This document shows, piece after piece, positions 1-64,000 of a stretch of 64,000 nt of DNA. The notes beneath the pieces were generated by a model. The model saw nothing but the letters and a program-made list of their open reading frames with translations. It searched no databases and was not told the origin of the DNA. A program made the position numbers and the translations under genes. The stretch is from Corallium rubrum (Eukaryota > Cnidaria > Anthozoa > Scleralcyonacea > Coralliidae): the NCBI GenBank assembly GCA_964035015.1, contig OZ036005.1:11967968-12031967 (forward strand), given 5' to 3'. Within the stretch, counting starts at the first letter, position 1, and each line of letters opens with the position of its first letter.

Positions 1-746
1 GTTATAGGTTGGGATGAAGAACATTTTAAACATTGACTTCCAAAAAAAAAGTTATTGATGTCATAAGCATTAATTAATAATTACAGCATTAATCCAAACT
101 TCACACGTGCAGACCAGGTACAGATGCACTAGCAAATACAAATGCAATAGGTGACTAGTAAAATATACCCACACCCTACATCTATGCAATATCTTCATAC
201 AACATGAATCCTGATTCTATGTTTTTGCTTTAGAGCATGTTGAGAAGGCTCTTTGACTCTGCAGCACTGGCACTGTATGGGGAATGTCAGATACTGTAAT
301 TTCTCTATAGAGTTTGGTACCATCCACATAATAACACACACTTGGTGGCTGATGTTATAATGGCCAATGTGTCATTAAAGTATGACTGTATGTAATTGTA
401 TGTGAGGAACATGACTGGTTCAAAATTATTTTTATGATGAATATCTTTTTACTCAATCTATGCATCAAAATTTATATCAAAATGAACATCAAGATATGGA
501 TAACATACTTGTTACATACTCAAAGGTTCAAACCACTTACAACATTGAATATAAATCCTAATGGATCAATAAAGCTACTGTCCATTGCCAATCTCAAACT
601 CAAAGACAAAGAACAGTCGGTAAAAAAACAACTGGTACATAAAACAATACAAGTTTAACAAGCTTCCTACTACTCAGCATAACAAATATATTTAACTATT
701 AAGCACATAAATAATAATGCAAAAATTTATAAAGATACTGTCAATG
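1..746. other. 5' flank, nothing recognised
   Basis: AT-rich sequence with no recognisable gene, RNA or long repeat. Open frames here are short and low in complexity. Confidence 0.5.
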
Positions 747-914
747 TCAACAAACTGTTTCCTCAAAGTCTGTCATCTTCATGAATGTTCCTTGTGTTCT
801 CACATCTTGGGTTTTGTTTGCAATAGTTTTCATGATAACAGGTCCTGAGTGGTCACTTGGATGCGACAGCTTCGGCGAGGTTCGAAAGCGTTTTGTGAAC
901 ACCGGTGGAGAAGT
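747..914 (-). CDS. possible C-terminal coding exon of an unidentified neighbouring gene
   Basis: A minus-strand frame is open from 914 to a TGA at 747-749. Its last 28 codons, from the ATG at 833-831, read MKTIANKTQDVRTQG and then TFMKMTDFEETVC. The composition looks like ordinary protein rather than low-complexity sequence, and the frame would be transcribed divergently from CAND1. A possible splice acceptor (CAG, then GACCTG) sits near 845, but its pyrimidine tract is poor. I do not recognise the protein, no AATAAA is obvious downstream, and it may be a chance frame or a transposon scrap. Confidence 0.25.
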   Translation of the reverse strand, partial: TSPPVFTKRFRTSPKLSHPSDHSGPVIMKTIANKTQDVRTQGTFMKMTDFEETVC

Positions 915-1451
915 TTATAAACAAGATACTTGCCAGCCGCATAACTGACTTCAAACACTTCCATGCCAAGCAAGCAGCTGGCAAAAACACTTCACATTGA
1001 ACTATGTACAGTACTCGATCGAACTCGACCGAAATTAAAAGAAAGATGCCGCCTGCAGTTTCGCAAAGCCTCTTGGGGCAATATCTCGACCCAAAAAACA
1101 ACAAGAAACTATTTCTTAAAAGAAATAGCTGTTTCGTTCCGGTCAGTCGTTTATGAGGGTCAGTCGTTTATGAGGGTCAACAGCAATGACGAATTTTAGC
1201 TCAACTAATTATTTCCCCCATGTAGACTGGCGCGACAATTTTTACTACGCGCCTGCGTTTCATACGACAAACTTAATTTAGACGATTTTTGTTTTGCATA
1301 TAAACAAACTAGAAATATGCTGAAGCGAGAAGATTATAATAAAACTACAAAAAATTAATTTAAGCTTCGTCTAATAAAACGAACACACATTTCAGACGTT
1401 GTACCGTCTGATCATGACGGATTACTCTCTCCTCCACGTCCAGAGGGCAGG

Positions 1452-1732
1452 CTCTATTGATTATTTCAGGTTATTCACAGTCGCATAAATTCGACTGAAT
1501 TTAAATGTACGTGCTGGCGGTCTCGCGATTTTCGTGAGAACGCAATTATTTTGGCAACGTAAATCTTCTATTCAGTAGCAATACTCTTCTGACCGTCTAT
1601 AGGATCAAAATAAAACGTTACCAAAATAATTGCTTTCTCGGGAAAATTGCGAGACGCTAGCACGTCGCATTTAAATTTCATGCAGCTGATTTATTTATGA
1701 CACCGCGGTATTTATTGAATAATCGCCAATAG
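1452..1732. repeat. inverted-repeat (palindromic) element
   Basis: Two arms of about 110 bp (1452-1560 and 1613-1732) are imperfect reverse complements. Both contain a version of GCAATTATTTTGG. The spacing and the lack of coding sequence fit a MITE-type non-autonomous DNA transposon. No target duplication was established. Confidence 0.6.
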
Positions 1733-2847
1733 CAAATCCATAAATTTCCAAGGCCAAAAGGATCAATATAAATTAGGTCAATAATGGACTATCATCATTT
1801 TCGTCGTCATAGGTCATAGTTTAATTCTCGAATCAGAATAATCCATTTAGATGGGCCACAAATGAATGATAACGAACTTCTAGCCTCAAACTATTGACAT
1901 TGTTCATAAAATAGCTATATTTTAAAATTATTAGACACGCGTGAAACAGTGCGACTGACCTTTTGGAACGCGCAGTTGCCATACATACCGAATGCATTCT
2001 CGAGTTCAACGAGGGGAAAGTTCCTACTTTCTACAGCACAAGATTGATGATTCGCTTCGCACGGGATTGTTTACGTCTTCAAATTACTCTAGATCAGCAA
2101 TATTTTCACTTCGTTTTGGCGTTTAACCACGCCTCCAACTAAATTTTTTATGCGGAATTTTGATTTCATTGGATAAGATCACAGTTATGTCAACAACACT
2201 GCACTACGATTGGACGATTTTGATCTGTGATGACAGTTTCTTTTGTGATGTCAATGGAAAGCTAATACAGTAACAGTTTCGTTCCTGCGGGGAACGAAAC
2301 AAAAAAAACAAGAATCGCGAAACCTAGACTCGGCTACCACAGGTAGCCCGAGTAATAAATACACTACTCTACATTACCCCCTGTTGTGTTCACCTCGCTT
2401 TACCGTCGGATAAACATTGTTATATTACTATTTTACCGTAAAACTTAAATATACAGGAAAATCAAATTTACTGTTCAGACTAATTGCTTTCTTAATATAC
2501 CATGTAAGAGGGAAAACTCAAACATAAAGCTTCATGCATATTATAACATAATGGATTCATCTAAGCCCGATAGGTCGAAAATTCAATATTGGGCGAGATC
2601 GAAGGTCGAGCCTAATATTAGAATTTAAAACTTAAATATTTTCCAATATCGGGCGAAGATGAAGCCAATAGGTGTTTTATTATATGGAACAAATATTCGT
2701 GCAATTGGCAAGTAAATGTACTTTGTGCACCTGTTCGAAGATTGCTGCCCAATATGTAGTTGTCCTATATCGTAAAATATTGGGCTGGCACGTGACGCTA
2801 ATGTAGACAGTTGATTGGACGATTCTTTGCGAGGGAACTCGAGCTCT
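1733..2847. other. 5' flank with small palindromes
   Basis: No gene seen. The stretch holds a short palindrome around GGGGAACGAAAC (about 2279-2301), another with the words CAATATTGGGC and CAATATCGGGC (about 2565-2670), and otherwise unique-looking AT-rich DNA. The CAND1 promoter is expected at its downstream end. Confidence 0.45.
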
Positions 2848-2869
2848 TATAAAGGCACGTTTGACGTCA
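2848..2869 (+). promoter_or_regulatory. candidate CAND1 core promoter: TATA-like box plus CRE
   Basis: TATAAA at 2848-2853 is followed by a perfect palindromic cAMP-response-element word, TGACGTCA, at 2862-2869. Start sites would be expected near 2878, giving a 5' UTR of about 360 bases if it is unspliced. CAND1 is a housekeeping gene and need not use a TATA box, so the assignment rests only on position and word matches. Confidence 0.3.
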
Positions 2870-3236
2870 TTTTAACACGAACTGAGAAATTGAGTAGAAG
2901 GGGCACGAGCACAGGAGCGGGCCGGTACAATACACAATCACACCCTGGCTTATTTATCATTAAAACTTTAATTAAATAAACGTGTAGCTGTCCTTCAAAG
3001 AAATGTAGAAGATATTGAATACGATTTTATTACATGAAGTAGCTTGTCTTAGTTAGTATTCTTCCACTGATACAAAATGCTCTGATTGCAGGCTTTTGAA
3101 GATTTTTCAGGTTATGGTTTCCAGTCCTCTTGACCGCGGGAGAGTTTGTTAATGGAGCTCGATTTCTTGTTCACTTTTGAAGACTTTGAACGTTGTTGAT
3201 TTAACCTGGTCACAAAATACGTCTTATTTTACAAGA

Positions 3237-62323
<59,087 letters not shown>

Positions 62324-62690
62324 GTAAGTTACTGCATGGTTGGCAATAGACTGGGAAAAGTTTATTTCGCTGGCTTCAGACTAACATTTTGTCATAATCT
62401 AAAATATAACCTTTTGATTTAAAAGGGAACTTCAGTCACAAAATAAATTACTTTTAAATGAAAGCCATTTAAATGTCATTTTTGGAAATGTTAGTGAAAA
62501 TGGAAATACCTTCCCACCTCTGCTTCTGTAATTTGTTGTGTGTTACTGTATTTCTGTTGCTGTTACAGAAACGTGAGAAAAACCTAGCGATAAACGTAGC
62601 TTATTCTTGATTTATATTCGTTTGTTGATATCGATTTGAGAGAAAAGTAGTGATACCCCCCCATCGAGACTACAAAGGGATGCCGCCTCA
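62324..62690. other. intron 29, 5' part, nothing recognised
   Basis: No feature seen. Confidence 0.45.
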
Positions 62691-63000
62691 TTAAATATTC
62701 AATTTTTATTTATTCATTCTCATGCTCCTTTGCGACCCTCTAACCCTAATCTCGTTACGTCATTATGTCTCGTGCTCCTATATGACCCCCTAACCCTAAT
62801 CTCACTCAACCCCCCGTTATTCACTACGTCATATTCACCTTATTATGTATTCATTCTCAGACTCCTTTAGGATAGTCTAACCCTAACCCCCTTACCCTGG
62901 CTTGTTGCTGAACCCCCGGTTTTTATTACGTCATAACTGACTCGCGCTCTTCCGAAACCCCCTAGCCCTAGATGTTACTTAACCCCCCGTCATTCCCGAT
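62690..63000. repeat. degenerate ~95-bp tandem repeat with CCCTAACCCTAA words
   Basis: Three to four diverged copies, each with a CTCCTTTGCGACC-like start, CCCCTAACCCTAATCTC and a TTACGTCAT word. The telomere-like hexamers sit inside a larger unit. Confidence 0.6.
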
Positions 63001-63732
63001 TGGTCTCCGACTGATTTCCGAAGTTACGTAAAAGGCACTGGACTTATCTCTTTATAACTAATAGAAACCAACTTTCATTTAAACCCTTAACCCTACTTAT
63101 AGCTAACACTTGTGGGACACGTAAACGCACGGAGCATGCGTACAGTAAACTTTAACAAAATAGACGTTCTTCACAAGGAACTAAAGAGAAATTGATAGAG
63201 GCACTTTATATTTTTTATCTGAAACCTTGTCTCGATGAGTATAGAGAGTTTTGAGCAGTCTAAGTGTTTGAATTGGCAGAGCTCGTATAAACTTAGATTA
63301 ATAGCATATAATGAATATTATAGTAGGTTTAGAACCTAAATATTCAATCACCCTAGAATCATTCCTAACTATACCTTTGTTTATAAGTGAAGAAATCGTA
63401 AGTAGAACTTAAGATTTTAGACGAGGATTCAATTCGAAAAGCCGTAGGGGCCATTTTAAGTGACGGTATATAAACGAAATATTATTTGGCGTCAGGATGG
63501 ATCAGTGCACACATAGCTGCAGTGATACTTGAATATTTATCCTCAGTGCACGTGCAGGAGACAAAAGAAAAACTCATTAGGGGCAATTATGAGGATTAGG
63601 CAGGTCTAGGCGAGAAAGTCATTAGCGTGCATTTTGCATAAGACAGAATTCACAATAAACAGTTTAAAATATTTATTTCGGCATTGGTTTAAACTTACAC
63701 ATGTCAAAACAAATTACGGTTACATATAAAAG

Positions 63733-63814
63733 GCTTTAGTAAGGTCTGCTTCTTAGATTATATTTAGGTGTTTGCTTTAGTAAGGTCTGCTTCTTAGATT
63801 ATATTTAGGTGTTT
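63733..63814. repeat. perfect 41-bp tandem duplication
   Basis: 63733-63773 and 63774-63814 are identical (GCTTTAGTAAGGTCTGCTTC and onward). The second unit includes the stop codon and last codons of the minus-strand frame. Confidence 0.95.
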
Positions 63815-64000
63815 TTATTTTAAAAGTAGCATGATAATCTTTCTTGTCCTCTGATGATAATTGAGACACATCTTCTTTTGTCATGGGTAAATATTTTGAT
63901 CTAGTCATCATTACATGGTGTTCATACTCTTCTCTTGCATCCGGAGTCATCTTTGCCAAGTCTTTCTCTGTCGGGTCGCCCAAAGTTTCCCAGTTATGAA
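63777..64000 (-). CDS. unidentified open frame entering from the right edge
   Basis: The frame is open from the window edge to a TAA at 63777-63779, about 74 codons. It reads HNWETLGDPTEKDLAKMTPD, then AREEYEHHVMMTRSKYLPMT and ends KTPKYNLRSRPY. The composition is charged, soluble and low in repeats. AATAAA occurs on the minus strand at 63677-63672, about 100 bp past the stop, as expected for a transcript end. It lies antisense inside a CAND1 intron, so it may be a transposon ORF or a nested gene. I do not recognise the family. The basic YNLRSR end could be a nuclear or DNA-binding tail, but that is a guess. Confidence 0.45.
   Translation of the reverse strand, partial: HNWETLGDPTEKDLAKMTPDAREEYEHHVMMTRSKYLPMTKEDVSQLSSEDKKDYHATFKIKTPKYNLRSRPY

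Overview
This window is animal (metazoan) genomic DNA, AT-rich and dominated by introns and mobile elements. It carries one clear protein-coding gene on the + strand: the first 29 coding exons of CAND1 (cullin-associated NEDD8-dissociated protein 1), from the ATG at 3237 to the end of exon 29 at 62323. The joined exons give about 849 codons with every intron GT-AG and every phase compatible. The remaining third (the C-terminal HEAT repeats) lies beyond 64000. The lineage cannot be fixed from sequence alone. The protein is clearly animal CAND1. Long introns packed with palindromic MITEs, a Penelope-like element, several non-LTR fragments, a tRNA-derived SINE and a 5S-rRNA-derived SINE suggest a marine invertebrate, and I lean weakly to a cnidarian or sponge.

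Layout. 1-3236 is 5' flank and probable 5' UTR, with a TATA-like and a CRE-like site near 2850 and a short open frame on the minus strand near 750-914. Intron 1 (3279-14347) is an 11 kb stack of non-autonomous DNA elements: hAT-like copies with 8-bp target duplications, TTAA-bounded palindromes, a 7-bp-duplication palindrome, Harbinger-like elements and a LINE fragment. Exons 2-7 (14348-21562) are separated by repeats and a second LINE relic. The intron before exon 8 holds a hAT-like element (22343-25099) into which a Penelope-like element with two 611-bp inverted arms has inserted. Each arm carries a hammerhead-ribozyme-like motif. Exons 9-16 (27244-40376) are interrupted by nested MITEs, minisatellites and a 1-kb polypyrimidine tract. 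Exons 17-29 (43652-62323) alternate with MITEs, split SINEs, tetra- and pentanucleotide arrays and an 880-bp minisatellite. At the right edge a minus-strand open frame of unknown identity enters the window.

How it fits together. CAND1 binds unneddylated cullin-RBX1 and exchanges substrate-receptor modules of cullin-RING ubiquitin ligases. Nothing else in the window looks like a working cellular gene. The other content is transposon-derived. The most interesting signals are (1) the inverted-arm Penelope element with ribozyme motifs, (2) a uniform palindromic element family with 7-bp target duplications, (3) a group of palindromes bounded by TTAA and mostly starting AGTGC, and (4) repeated insertion of one element into another, including an insertion that ends only 22 bp before a CAND1 exon.
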